From: Variovorax sp. Root318D1
GTDB lineage: Bacteria > Pseudomonadota > Gammaproteobacteria > Burkholderiales > Burkholderiaceae_C
Length of the DNA: 64,000 nucleotides
Assembly: GCF_001424835.1 (NCBI RefSeq)
Contig: NZ_LMCQ01000003.1
Span: 222,467-286,466, forward strand
Reading direction: 5' to 3'
This document shows positions 55,195-63,589 of the stretch, piece by piece; within the stretch, counting starts at the first letter, position 1, and each line of letters opens with the position of its first letter. The notes beneath the pieces are model-generated. The model searched no databases and was not told the origin of the DNA. It saw only the letters and a list, made by a program, of their open reading frames with translations. Made by a program: the position numbers and the translations under genes.

Positions 55195-55617
55195 ATGAAA
55201 ATTCTCCTTGCCGTTGACGGCAGCGAATACACCACGCGCATGCTCGATTACCTGGCCGCGCACAAGGAATGGTCGCACGCGGGCCATGCTTTCACGGTCT
55301 TCAATGCGGTGCTTCCGGTACCGCACCGGGCCGCTGCATTCGCGGGGCCCGACCTCGTGCACGGCTACTACGAAGACGAGGCGCGCGTGGTGCTGGAGCC
55401 GGTGCGCGCCACGCTGGCTGCGCATGACATCGAGGCAAACTTTGCGCACAAGGTCGGCCACGCGGCGGACGAGATTGCCGCGTTTGCGGAAAACGAAAAG
55501 TTCGACCTCGTGGTGATGGGGTCGCGCGGGCAGGGCGCACTGACCAACCTCGTGCTGGGCTCGGTCGCCATGAAGGTGCTGGCGCGCTGCGCAGTGCCGG
55601 TGCTGCTGGTGCGCTGA
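55195..55617 (+). CDS. Universal stress protein UspA
   Basis: A 140-residue Usp domain with ILLAVDGSE at the start and LVVMGSRGQGALTNLVLGSVAMKVL at the end (G-x2-G-x9-G-S intact, hence ATP-binding type). A long second segment (HRAAAFAGPDLVHGYYEDEAR) is typical of the Burkholderiales branch. AAGGA precedes the ATG. It is the last gene of the low-oxygen block. Confidence 0.93.
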   Translation: MKILLAVDGSEYTTRMLDYLAAHKEWSHAGHAFTVFNAVLPVPHRAAAFAGPDLVHGYYEDEARVVLEPVRATLAAHDIEANFAHKVGHAADEIAAFAENEKFDLVVMGSRGQGALTNLVLGSVAMKVLARCAVPVLLVR

Positions 55618-55677
55618 AGCCGGCTCAGGTGCGGTCTCCGCAGACGGAGTTCGGGCTCTCTGGGCCGGCGAACCTCG

Positions 55678-57093
55678 TCATGGCGGGAGGAAGCTGACTG
55701 TCTGCGCGATCAGAACGCCGTCCACCACGGCGTTGCCAACTACAGCGATTTGACGGCCAGGGGGCAGATTGGCGAGATCGGCGACCGTACCGTTTTCGAA
55801 TACTGTTCCAGAGCCGCCGGCATTCACGCGCTGTCCTTTCACCATGAACTCGGACGCAGATTGATAGTGGGCAATCGGGCCAATGACAGTGAAAACCACC
55901 GGCCCGCCCGTGCCTGGAATGTTGCGGATTCGCAGCTTTTTCACTACCAGCACGCCGTTGGTCATGAAGCCGTCGACTTCCACCTTGACGCCGTTGCCGA
56001 TCGAATTCCATGGGTTGTTCGCGGGACCGCCCGTGACTTGAGCATTGGAAGCATCGATCGGCATGCCGAGCACCGTGAAGGCATTGGGCCCGGCGTAGTT
56101 GGTGATGACGCCTGCGAGCTGCAGGGCTGCGGCATCCCGCTTCGGCACCGCATACCAGCCCTGCACCTTGGTTGCGTTGAAGACGCCCGTATCCGGCGCC
56201 ACGCTGCCGCGCACGCGAACGATGGCGCCTTCGGCCAGTGTGGACGCGTCGATGCCGCCGGAGAAGACGGTTTGGTTGTTGTACTGCACGGTGAGCTGGC
56301 CGAGCGTGAAGCTCTGTCCGGTCTTGTCCAGGTTCTGCACGATGCCTGTCGCCAGCGGCTCGACCAAGGCTGGCTTCAGCTCGACCCGCGTAGCCCGCAA
56401 CGTGCCCGGCGCCGAAGGCAGGCCCCAGACCTGCACCACGCAGCCGGCCGCGACATCGGCGAGGCTGTTCGCACCGCTCCATACGGTGGCATTGTCGACA
56501 GTGACCGAGGTCCCCATGACCACGAAGCTCCCGCCGCCCGTCACGTCGATGGCCGATATGGCGCCTCGCAATTCGGCAGCCGATTCAACCTGCTGCGCCG
56601 TGGCGGCGGTGAACTCGCTGTCGATCTTGCCGGCAATGCGCACGCTCATGCCGATCTGCAGCTCGGTGGTGTCTTCGAGGCTGGTGGTTGCGGTGTCGGT
56701 GTTGTAGCGAACGCCATTCAAGATGATGCTGCCGAGCCCGCCGACCGAACCGACGCCGGTAGCGTCGGCGGTGCTCACGCCGGTACCACCCGATCCAACG
56801 CCCGACCCGTCGTCGCTGCCGTTGCCCGCGGTGCTCGTGCCGTCGGTACCGCCCGTACCGTCGGTACTGCCGGCGGTGCCCGTGCCATCGGTGCCAGTAC
56901 TGCCACTGCCCGTAGTACCGGAGCCGCCCGTGCCCGTATCGGCCGAGCTGCCGATTCCGGTGCCCGACGAGCTGCTGCTGAGGGTGCCCAGGCTCCCCGA
57001 GGAACTCCCGCCGCTGCCTCCGCCGCAAGAAAGCAACAGGGCCATCACTCCGGCAAAGAGGATGCCGCGCATCCATCGGTAGTGGGTCTTCAT
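55678..57093 (-). CDS. DUF5666-repeat lipoprotein
   Basis: A 471-residue exported protein. A lipoprotein signal ends at LLLSC (Cys about residue 23), followed by a low-complexity Gly/Thr/Ser region of about 95 residues. The rest is several beta-rich repeats of the DUF5666 kind: SVRIAGKIDSEFTA, VVQVWGLPSAPGTLRATRVE, AIVRVRGSVAPDTGVFNATK and KVEVDGFMTNGVLVVKKL. Function unknown; outer-membrane or periplasmic location inferred. Its start overlaps the DUF6502 gene (ATGA). Confidence 0.87.
   Translation of the reverse strand: MKTHYRWMRGILFAGVMALLLSCGGGSGGSSSGSLGTLSSSSSGTGIGSSADTGTGGSGTTGSGSTGTDGTGTAGSTDGTGGTDGTSTAGNGSDDGSGVGSGGTGVSTADATGVGSVGGLGSIILNGVRYNTDTATTSLEDTTELQIGMSVRIAGKIDSEFTAATAQQVESAAELRGAISAIDVTGGGSFVVMGTSVTVDNATVWSGANSLADVAAGCVVQVWGLPSAPGTLRATRVELKPALVEPLATGIVQNLDKTGQSFTLGQLTVQYNNQTVFSGGIDASTLAEGAIVRVRGSVAPDTGVFNATKVQGWYAVPKRDAAALQLAGVITNYAGPNAFTVLGMPIDASNAQVTGGPANNPWNSIGNGVKVEVDGFMTNGVLVVKKLRIRNIPGTGGPVVFTVIGPIAHYQSASEFMVKGQRVNAGGSGTVFENGTVADLANLPPGRQIAVVGNAVVDGVLIAQTVSFLPP
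56745..57030 (-). repeat. Low-complexity Gly/Thr/Ser-coding tract
   Basis: Short degenerate units such as GTGG, GTDG and GTAG (codons GGC/GGT/ACC/ACG) recur within the lipoprotein gene. They encode a flexible linker between the lipid anchor and the DUF5666 repeats. Such tracts often vary in length between strains. Confidence 0.7.
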
Positions 57094-57941
57094 TGTGTAC
57101 TTTCTCTTTCTTCTTCCCGCGGGGGAACGACGGCCGGCGCATTCGGCACCGCCTCGTCTTCATGGTAGGTGTAGATCCCGACGCGGATTCGCCCCTTGGC
57201 GCCGCTCGGAGCTCGGTCGACCGCGCGTGTCAATTCGCCCACCAGTTCCAGGTGCATGGCAGACCAGCGCTCGCGCACCAGTTGGTGGATATTTTCGCAA
57301 TCCTGGACGCTGAGGCCGCGCGCAAACACCGCGCGCTCGAGCATCCGCGGCTCCTCGCCGAGCGTGTTGGACACCGCGGCCAGCAGGTGGTCGCGGCCAT
57401 TGTCCCCAAGGAAGGCCAGCATCGATTGCAGGTCGTCGACCGGCACGAAACCGTCGACCTTGAGTTCGGCGCAGCCGTCCTCTTCGGCCACCATGTTCAG
57501 GCGCACCAGCTCGTCCAGGATGGTGCGGTGGTGGACGTTGCCGCGGCTGCCGAGCCTGGCCATGGTTTCGAACGAGGGCGCGTCGGCCGCGTTGGCAGTG
57601 ATGGGCAGGCGCTGCAAAGCCTGGTTTTCCGACACCAGCTGCAGCCAGAGCGTGAAAGTCTTGGCCGCGGCCGACAGTTCGGTGTGGGGCAGGGCGTCCA
57701 CAGTCTCGCGGACCTTCGCGGTCACGGCCTTGCGATTGAGCCCGGTCGTGATGGACAGCTGGCTGATGTTGGGCTTGGGCACCCCCTGCTTGTGCCAGGA
57801 GCGCGCGGCCTCTTCCAGCAGCAGGTCACGCAGCAGGACTTCCAGATGCGGGTGCTTCACCCCCATGGCCAGGGCGAGCCTGACCACCGGCCGCAAGATG
57901 CGGGCGCAGGCGGCAAGTGCCCAATCCAACTGGTGTTCCAT
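57090..57941 (-). CDS. DUF6502-family protein
   Basis: A 283-residue cytoplasmic protein. The N-terminal third (LEVLLRDLLLEEAARSW, NISQLSITTGLNRKAVTAKV) looks like a winged-helix DNA-binding domain; the middle (LDELVRLNMVAEEDGCAELK) is similar. It ends with an acidic tail (PPREEERESTQ). DUF6502 proteins have no known function but often neighbour a DUF5666 gene, as here with a 4-bp overlap. A regulator of its partner is a reasonable guess. Confidence 0.85.
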   Translation of the reverse strand: MEHQLDWALAACARILRPVVRLALAMGVKHPHLEVLLRDLLLEEAARSWHKQGVPKPNISQLSITTGLNRKAVTAKVRETVDALPHTELSAAAKTFTLWLQLVSENQALQRLPITANAADAPSFETMARLGSRGNVHHRTILDELVRLNMVAEEDGCAELKVDGFVPVDDLQSMLAFLGDNGRDHLLAAVSNTLGEEPRMLERAVFARGLSVQDCENIHQLVRERWSAMHLELVGELTRAVDRAPSGAKGRIRVGIYTYHEDEAVPNAPAVVPPREEERESTQ

Positions 57942-58275
57942 GAAGCGAAAGCGGTTTTTTGGCAGTGCAGGTTGCAGCGCAGCAATTTCGGCCGGCAGGG
58001 CCTGGAAATCGCGCAGCTTGGTGCACTATTGTCCTCGTCTCCGCGAGGATGTCACAAAAAATCCGCACTAAGGTGTTCAGGCGCGCTGGAGCCAATGAAG
58101 TGTATTGGACGAAGTCGTGGCGTCCCCTCCCGTTGTCCTGTTCAGTGGGGAGGAAGCTTCCGACTAGCGGACGCTGGTGCCGTCCTACGCTCGGGGCCGG
58201 CGCCGCGCCCAGAATCGATTCGTTCCAACTTATATCCTTGGGCGCTTGCGCGCACAGGGGCCGGACGGAGTCCCC
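57942..58275. promoter_or_regulatory. Divergent intergenic region with a promoter overlapping an inverted repeat
   Basis: On the minus strand TTGTGA (58052-58057) and GACAAT (58028-58033) are 18 bp apart, a plausible sigma-70 promoter for the DUF6502-DUF5666 pair. The inverted repeat TCCTCG/CGAGGA (58032-58049) fills the spacer, an ideal operator position. No other gene was seen in this 334-bp region. Confidence 0.45.
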
Positions 58276-58515
58276 ATGACCACTGAAACATCCGACAAGG
58301 CATTTCCCTTTCCCACATCCAAGAACCACGACAAGCCCGCCAGCGAGCCGGCCAAGCCGGTCGAGCAGGCGCCCAGCGAAGAGGCATTGGACAGCGGGGT
58401 GGAAGAATCCTTTCCCGCAAGCGACCCGGTGTCCGTCACCGTGACGAAGGTCAAGCTGCCCAAGGCACCGCAGGACAAGGCGGAGGAGGCGCGCAAGTCG
58501 GATGAAAAGAGATAG
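58276..58515 (+). CDS. Small hydrophilic protein with ESFPASDPVS motif
   Basis: A 79-residue Lys/Pro/Glu-rich protein, probably disordered. It carries the motif VEESFPASDPVSVT that recurs in a group of short bacterial proteins of unknown function. Starts at ATG 58276 (GGAG 7 bp before). No membrane or signal segment. Confidence 0.65.
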   Translation: MTTETSDKAFPFPTSKNHDKPASEPAKPVEQAPSEEALDSGVEESFPASDPVSVTVTKVKLPKAPQDKAEEARKSDEKR

Positions 58516-58692
58516 GAGATAGGGAAGGGTAGAGGTAGCCCCTTCGCTTCGCGCTTCTCTTCTCCTACACCGTGCCGCGCCGCAAGCTGACCCGCCGCGG
58601 CCCGCAACGACCTAGCTTTCCTGGAGTCGGGCACTCGGTCCGGCACGGCCTCTTCCTTCCGGCACTGCCGGCTTTCTTCAGGAGACACGACC

Positions 58693-58989
58693 ATGAACAG
58701 CACTTCCAGACTTCTTGCCGCACTCGCGCTCGGTGCCGCAGGCGCGGCGTTCGCCCAGGGCAATCCGCCGACCACGGCGCCAGCCAATCCGGCCACCGCG
58801 GCCGGCCAGCAAAATCCCTCGGGCGGCCCAATGGGCACCACTGGCGTGACCCCGGAAAGCGGCGGCGCCGCGCGAACCACCCCGCCGACGGCTCAAAGCT
58901 CGCCCGACACGAGCAGCAGCTCCAGCACGACCATGGCGGCTTCGGGCGACACGCCCGCAATGCGCCGCGCACGCGCCGACCGCAACTGA
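58693..58989 (+). CDS. Small exported low-complexity protein
   Basis: A 98-residue protein. A signal peptide (residues 1-22, ending AAFAQ) is followed by a Pro/Thr/Ser/Gly-rich mature part with no fold, ending MRRARADRN. AGGAG lies 10 bp before the ATG. Function unknown; it sits 35 bp upstream of the L,D-transpeptidase-like gene and may share its transcript. Confidence 0.7.
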   Translation: MNSTSRLLAALALGAAGAAFAQGNPPTTAPANPATAAGQQNPSGGPMGTTGVTPESGGAARTTPPTAQSSPDTSSSSSTTMAASGDTPAMRRARADRN

Positions 58990-59024
58990 GCGGCTGACCG
59001 CACGCACCCGAACGCGGCGTAGCC

Positions 59025-59702
59025 ATGAATGCCGTGAGGCCAGGAACGGGCGCAGCGAGCAGGCCGCTGGCCGTGCTCGCTGCGGTCCTTCTTCTCGCGT
59101 TCGCCCATATCCCCGTGGCGGGCGCGGGGGACGAAGCGCTATGGCTCGCAAGGGCGGCCGTTGCGGCAGCGGACAACCGGAATGCGCCTTTCGCGGTGAT
59201 CGACAAGCACAATGCGCGTGTCTTCATCTTCGACGCCCAGGGGCGGCTGCAGGCTTCATCGCCGGTACTTCTGGGGCTGGCGCGCGGCGACGATTCGGTG
59301 CCGGGCATCGGCGAACGCGCGATGTCCGAGATACGGCCTGAAGAGCGCACGACGCCGGCGGGCCGTTTCGAGACGGAGCCGGGCCTCAACACCAAGGGCG
59401 AGGACATCGTCTGGATCGACTACGACGCGGCGGTTTCCATGCACCGCGTGCGCGCCACAAAGAAATCGGAACGCCGCCTGCAGCGGCTGGCTTCGCCAAC
59501 CGTGGCCGACAACCGTATTTCTTACGGCTGCATCAACGTGCCGGCCGCCTTTTACGACGCTTACATCAAGCCCGTGCTGGGCAGCCGCCGTGGGGTGGTT
59601 TACGTGCTGCCCGAAACCATGGCGGCCCACAAGCGCTTCGAATTCCTGAGTCGGCCTGAGCAGAGGCTTAGCACCCGGCGCGGATTCAGCCCCGCAGGCT
59701 GA
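59025..59702 (+). CDS. L,D-transpeptidase-like (YkuD) exported protein
   Basis: A 225-residue protein with an N-terminal membrane/signal segment (about 14-34). The mature part starts APFAVIDKHNARVFIFDAQG, the usual YkuD opening, and contains the active site ISYGCINVPAAFYD (Cys in SxGCIN). The expected HGxx motif is not intact, since HRVRATKKSERR takes its place, so cross-linking activity needs a test. Cell-wall or lipoprotein cross-linking is the family role. It converges on the kinase gene with a 17-bp overlap. Confidence 0.82.
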   Translation: MNAVRPGTGAASRPLAVLAAVLLLAFAHIPVAGAGDEALWLARAAVAAADNRNAPFAVIDKHNARVFIFDAQGRLQASSPVLLGLARGDDSVPGIGERAMSEIRPEERTTPAGRFETEPGLNTKGEDIVWIDYDAAVSMHRVRATKKSERRLQRLASPTVADNRISYGCINVPAAFYDAYIKPVLGSRRGVVYVLPETMAAHKRFEFLSRPEQRLSTRRGFSPAG

Positions 59703-61419
59703 TCGCGCCGAGCAGCACCACCAGCGCAATGCCCAACACCAGGGTGGCGCATTTCCAGAACAACACGGGATTCTTCTCGACCAGCGGCGTGCCGCGCCGG
59801 TTCAGAAAATCCGGGTGGGGCTGGCGCAGGTCCTGCACGAATTCCGACAGCGCCTCATGGCGCTTGAGCGGATTGGGATGCAGCGCCTTGCGCAGCACCT
59901 CGTCGATCCAGGCCGGAATGGCGCGCTGCGCGTCCAGAGCGGACCGGTACTGCAGGTTGCGCTGATCCGCGCGCGTGCGGATGCGCGCGGCCTCCGCGCC
60001 GTAGGGCAGCCGCCCGGTCAGCATCTGGTAGACGATGACGGCCAGTGAAAACAGGTCGGATCGCGCCGAGCCGCCTTCGCCCAGAAAGTATTCGGGCGCC
60101 GTGTACTGCACCGTGCCCAGTATCGGGTCCGGCTCGACCCGCGTGCTGTCGCCCAGGCCCGCCACCCAGGCCGATCCGAAGTCGATGATCCGCACGGTGC
60201 CGGTGCGGTCGATCATCACGTTCTCGGGCCGCAGGTCCTGGTGCAGCATCTCCATGCGATGGAAGGCCTGCAGGCCCTTGGCCAGTTGCTCGACGATGCG
60301 GCGCACCGACTCCAGGCTGGGCCTCGGGTTGTCGACCATCCATTGCGCGAGCGTCTGCCCGTCGATGAACTCCATGGCCACATAGAGGTAATTGCGCTTG
60401 CGGTCCGGAACATGAGGCTTGAGCACGTGCGCGCTGTCGATGCGCCGCGCCACCCATTCCTCCAGCAGGAAGCGGTCCAGATGCGCCTCGTCGTTCTGCA
60501 GGTCGACGGACGGCGTCTTGAGCACCACGCTCTGGCCGGTGTCGTCGTCCACCGCCAGATAGATGTGGCTGCGGTGGCTGCGGTGCAGGTCGCGCACGAT
60601 CGTGTAGCCATCGAACCGCATGCGCGCTTCGAGCACGGGCGGCAGTTGCAGTGCCGCGCGCTGCGCCTGCAGTTCGTTCAACTCGCCGTGGGGCAGCGCG
60701 TCGATCCGGACAACCTGGACCGTCAGGTTGTCGAGGCTGCCGCGCCGAAAGGCTTCCTCGGCGATGCTCCTTGCCGCGGCGTCGAGATCGGCTGGATGGG
60801 CCGCCAGCGCGGCGCCGATGGCGGCGGCGTCCATATGTTCATGGACGCCATCTGACGTCAGCAGAAAGACGTCGCCTTTCTCGACGGCCACGGCCTGGTA
60901 GTCGATTTCGATGTGCGGGCCGACGCCGAGCGCGCGGCTCAGATAGCTGTGCCCGTCAGCCACCAACACCCGATGGTCTTCGGTCAGTTGCTCGAGCGCC
61001 TCCGCGTGCCAGCGGTAGACGCGCGTGTCGCCGACGTGAAAGACGTGCGCCGTGGTCGACTTGATGACCAGGGCGCTGAAGGTGCAGACGTAGCCGCGGT
61101 CCTTGTCGAAACGGCCGCCGCCGCTTTGCGTTTGTGCGTGCAGCCAGGCGTTGGTGGCGGTGAGCACGCGCTGCGCCGAGCGGCTCACGCTCCATGCGTC
61201 CGAGGTGCAGTAGTAATCGGTCAGGAAGCTGCGGACCGCCGCCTCGCTGGCCACGTGGCTGACGTCGCTGCTGCTGATGCCGTCGGCTATGGCGATGGCC
61301 ACGCCCTTCGCGTGGCGGGTGGACGCCTCCGGCAGGGCGGCGCCGTGGAAGTCCTGGTTGGCGTCCTTGCGTCCCTTGTCGGAATGCTGTCCGATCGATA
61401 TCGCGAGTCCGGGACGCAT
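59686..61419 (-). CDS. PP2C-type phosphatase/serine-threonine kinase fusion, membrane-anchored
   Basis: A 577-residue protein with opposing activities in one chain. The PP2C domain (about 5-240) has HSDKGRKDANQDFHG, AIADGISS, HVGDTRVYRW and LTSDGVHEHM metal-site motifs. The kinase domain (about 268-530) has Lys301 (VLKTPS), catalytic HQDLRPENV (Asp395, with Gln for the usual Arg) and IIDFGSA (Asp413). A C-terminal helix (about 553-573) anchors it, leaving both domains in the cytoplasm. It lies 28 bp after the nitrite channel gene and may be part of the nitrogen operon. Confidence 0.92.
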   Translation of the reverse strand: MRPGLAISIGQHSDKGRKDANQDFHGAALPEASTRHAKGVAIAIADGISSSDVSHVASEAAVRSFLTDYYCTSDAWSVSRSAQRVLTATNAWLHAQTQSGGGRFDKDRGYVCTFSALVIKSTTAHVFHVGDTRVYRWHAEALEQLTEDHRVLVADGHSYLSRALGVGPHIEIDYQAVAVEKGDVFLLTSDGVHEHMDAAAIGAALAAHPADLDAAARSIAEEAFRRGSLDNLTVQVVRIDALPHGELNELQAQRAALQLPPVLEARMRFDGYTIVRDLHRSHRSHIYLAVDDDTGQSVVLKTPSVDLQNDEAHLDRFLLEEWVARRIDSAHVLKPHVPDRKRNYLYVAMEFIDGQTLAQWMVDNPRPSLESVRRIVEQLAKGLQAFHRMEMLHQDLRPENVMIDRTGTVRIIDFGSAWVAGLGDSTRVEPDPILGTVQYTAPEYFLGEGGSARSDLFSLAVIVYQMLTGRLPYGAEAARIRTRADQRNLQYRSALDAQRAIPAWIDEVLRKALHPNPLKRHEALSEFVQDLRQPHPDFLNRRGTPLVEKNPVLFWKCATLVLGIALVVLLGAISLRG

Positions 61420-61447
61420 CGTGGCGCGACGACGGCGGTTGGGTGGC

Positions 61448-62260
61448 TTAGCGGGCGACGCGCTTGGGCGCCGTGCGTACGTGGGTCGCGTACAGGGTCA
61501 GGCCGGTGAACGACAGGCCGCCGATGAGGTTGCCCAGCACGGTCGGGATCTCGTTCCAGATGATGTAGTCCATGATCGAAAAATTGCCGCCCATGAGCAG
61601 TGCCGACGGAAACAGGAACATGTTGACCACCGAGTGCTCGAACACCATGAAGAAGAACACCATGATCGGCATCCACATGGCCAGCACCTTGCCGGTCACC
61701 GAAGTGGAGATCATCGCACCCACCACGCCGGTGGACACCATCCAGTTGCACAGCATGCCGCGCACGAAGAGCGTCAGCATGCCTGCGGCGCCGTGGTCGG
61801 AGTAGCCGACCGTGCGCGCCTCGCCGATGGTGGCGATCACCTGGCCCACCTTGTCCGGCGGGCTCGTGAAGCCGAAGGTGAAGACGATGGCCATGAGCAC
61901 GGCCACGAGGAAGGCGCCAAGGAAGTTGCCGACGAAGACCAGGCCCCAGTTGCGCAGCACGCCGCCTATGGTGACGCCGGGCCGCTTGTCGATGAGCGCG
62001 AGCGGCGTCAGCACGAACACGCCGGTCAAGAGGTCGAAGCCGAGCAGGTACAGCATGCAGAAGCCGACCGGAAACAGGATGGCTCCGATGATCGAGTAGC
62101 CGGTCTGCACGTTGATGGTGACGGCGAACACGGCTGCCAGTGCAAGAATGGCGCCCGCCATGAAGGCGCGAATCAGCGTGTCGCGGGTGGACATGAAGAT
62201 CTTGGACTCACCGGCGTCCACCATCTTGGTGACGAATTCGGAAGGCAGGAGATAGGCCAT
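61448..62260 (-). CDS. Formate/nitrite transporter (FNT family)
   Basis: A 270-residue six-helix channel (LAAVFAVTINVQTG, GFDLLTGVFVLTPL, GNFLGAFLVAVLMA and CNWMVSTGVVGA). FNT channels pass formate or nitrite across the inner membrane. Its place in a nirBD-cobA run argues for nitrite uptake (NirC role). 60 bp after cobA on the same strand. Confidence 0.93.
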   Translation of the reverse strand: MAYLLPSEFVTKMVDAGESKIFMSTRDTLIRAFMAGAILALAAVFAVTINVQTGYSIIGAILFPVGFCMLYLLGFDLLTGVFVLTPLALIDKRPGVTIGGVLRNWGLVFVGNFLGAFLVAVLMAIVFTFGFTSPPDKVGQVIATIGEARTVGYSDHGAAGMLTLFVRGMLCNWMVSTGVVGAMISTSVTGKVLAMWMPIMVFFFMVFEHSVVNMFLFPSALLMGGNFSIMDYIIWNEIPTVLGNLIGGLSFTGLTLYATHVRTAPKRVAR

Positions 62261-62320
62261 GGCGTTGCTTTGGTTTTGATTGGAAAAGCTGGAAGAAAAC
62301 AGGCGAGGGGAGGCTGCCCC

Positions 62321-63172
62321 TCAGGCGGCCTTCTCCAGCGCAAGATGCGCGGGAGAACTTGCGGCGGCCAGCCCCTGCAGCACGTCGCCGACCACGATGA
62401 TCGAGGGGCTGCAAAGGCCGTTGTCGGCAATGGTCTGCCGGAGCGTCGCCAGCGTGCCGACGGCGTGCCGCTGTGAGGGCAGGCTGGCGTTCTGCACCAC
62501 CACGACGGGAGTCTCTGGCGGCAGTCCGCTCAGCAGCTCGTCCTGGATCGAGCCGGCACTCGATACGCCCATGTAGATGACCAGCGTCAGCCGCGCCGAA
62601 TGGGCCGTGGCGGCCAGCGTGCGCCAGTCGGGTCCGGGCGCTCCGGGCTTGGCATGCCCGGTGATGAACACCACGCCCTGCGCATGCGTGCGGTGCGTGA
62701 GCGGCACGCCGAGCGAAGTCAGCCCCGCCAGCCCGGCCGTGATGCCGTTCACCACCTCGACGTGAATGCCGGCCTCGGCCAGGTGCTCTACCTCTTCGCC
62801 GCCGCGGCCGAAGATGAACGGATCGCCGCCCTTCAGGCGCACCACGTGCTCGCCTTCGCGAACGGCCATGATCATCAGCCGCTCGATGAAGCTCTGCGGC
62901 GTGCTCTTGCAGCCGCCGCGCTTGCCGACGTGAATCACGCGTGCGCCGGGCGCCGCCATGGCGACGATGTCGTCGCTGACCAGGTCGTCGACGAGCAGCA
63001 CCGTGGCCGACTGGATGGCCTTGAGCGCCTTCAGCGTGAGCAGTTCAGGATCGCCGGGGCCGGCGCCGACGAGCGTGCAGCGGCCCTGCATCGGCTGCAT
63101 TCCTGCGCTACGGTTGCCGGCCGTTCCGGTGCGCATTGCGGCGGACGGGGAGGTGAGAGTGAGGAGGCTCAT
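62321..63172 (-). CDS. cobA: Uroporphyrinogen-III C-methyltransferase (siroheme branch)
   Basis: A 283-residue SAM enzyme that makes precorrin-2, the start of siroheme, the cofactor of NirB. GAGPGDPELLTLKAL (about 36-50), VRLKGGDPFIFGRGGEE and GVVFITGHAKPG mark the SUMT domain. There is no dehydrogenase/ferrochelatase domain, so it is not full CysG. AGGAG-like AGCCTCC complement is close to the ATG at 63172. The location between nirD and the FNT gene supports a nitrite-specific role. Confidence 0.94.
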   Translation of the reverse strand: MSLLTLTSPSAAMRTGTAGNRSAGMQPMQGRCTLVGAGPGDPELLTLKALKAIQSATVLLVDDLVSDDIVAMAAPGARVIHVGKRGGCKSTPQSFIERLMIMAVREGEHVVRLKGGDPFIFGRGGEEVEHLAEAGIHVEVVNGITAGLAGLTSLGVPLTHRTHAQGVVFITGHAKPGAPGPDWRTLAATAHSARLTLVIYMGVSSAGSIQDELLSGLPPETPVVVVQNASLPSQRHAVGTLATLRQTIADNGLCSPSIIVVGDVLQGLAAASSPAHLALEKAA

Positions 63173-63191
63173 GTGTTGTTGCTCGGCGGTG

Positions 63192-63572
63192 TCAGGCGGC
63201 GGAGTCTTCGGCTTGAAGGCACGCGCGGTTCGCGGGGCCCGCGACGGGGCGCTCCAGCTCCACCGCATGCGTTGCGAGTTCGCCCGCGTCCAGGTGCACC
63301 ACGCCCTCGGCCACCTTCACCGCGAACCTGGGGGTGCACCCCTCATCGGGCGACTTGGCGCAGCCGTCTTCCAGCCCGATGGCCCAGTTGTGCAGTGGAC
63401 ACGCCACGCTGCCACCCTTGTGCGGGCAGCGGTCGAGCAGCGCGAACACCTGGTTCTCGGAATTGCGGAACACCGCCACGTCCACGCCCACCGGGCGCGC
63501 CACTCGGCGTGCGCCTAGCACCGGGATGTCCTCGACGCGGCAGATGACTTTCCATTCGTTGTTGTCGTTCAT
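63192..63572 (-). CDS. nirD: Nitrite reductase (NADH) small subunit
   Basis: A 126-residue Rieske-type subunit. VICRVEDIPVLGARRV starts the fold; CPHKGGSVACPLHNW supplies the two Cys and two His positions seen in NirD proteins. It works with NirB in assimilatory reduction of nitrite to ammonium. It starts 17 bp after nirB. Confidence 0.95.
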   Translation of the reverse strand: MNDNNEWKVICRVEDIPVLGARRVARPVGVDVAVFRNSENQVFALLDRCPHKGGSVACPLHNWAIGLEDGCAKSPDEGCTPRFAVKVAEGVVHLDAGELATHAVELERPVAGPANRACLQAEDSAA

Positions 63573-63589
63573 TGCTGTTGCTCCTTCGC

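Noticed and set aside
58516..58692. Purine-rich/pyrimidine-rich stretch that might fold (TAGGAG...CTCCTA)
   Set aside because: Imperfect pairing with large mismatches; probably chance in a 177-bp gap.
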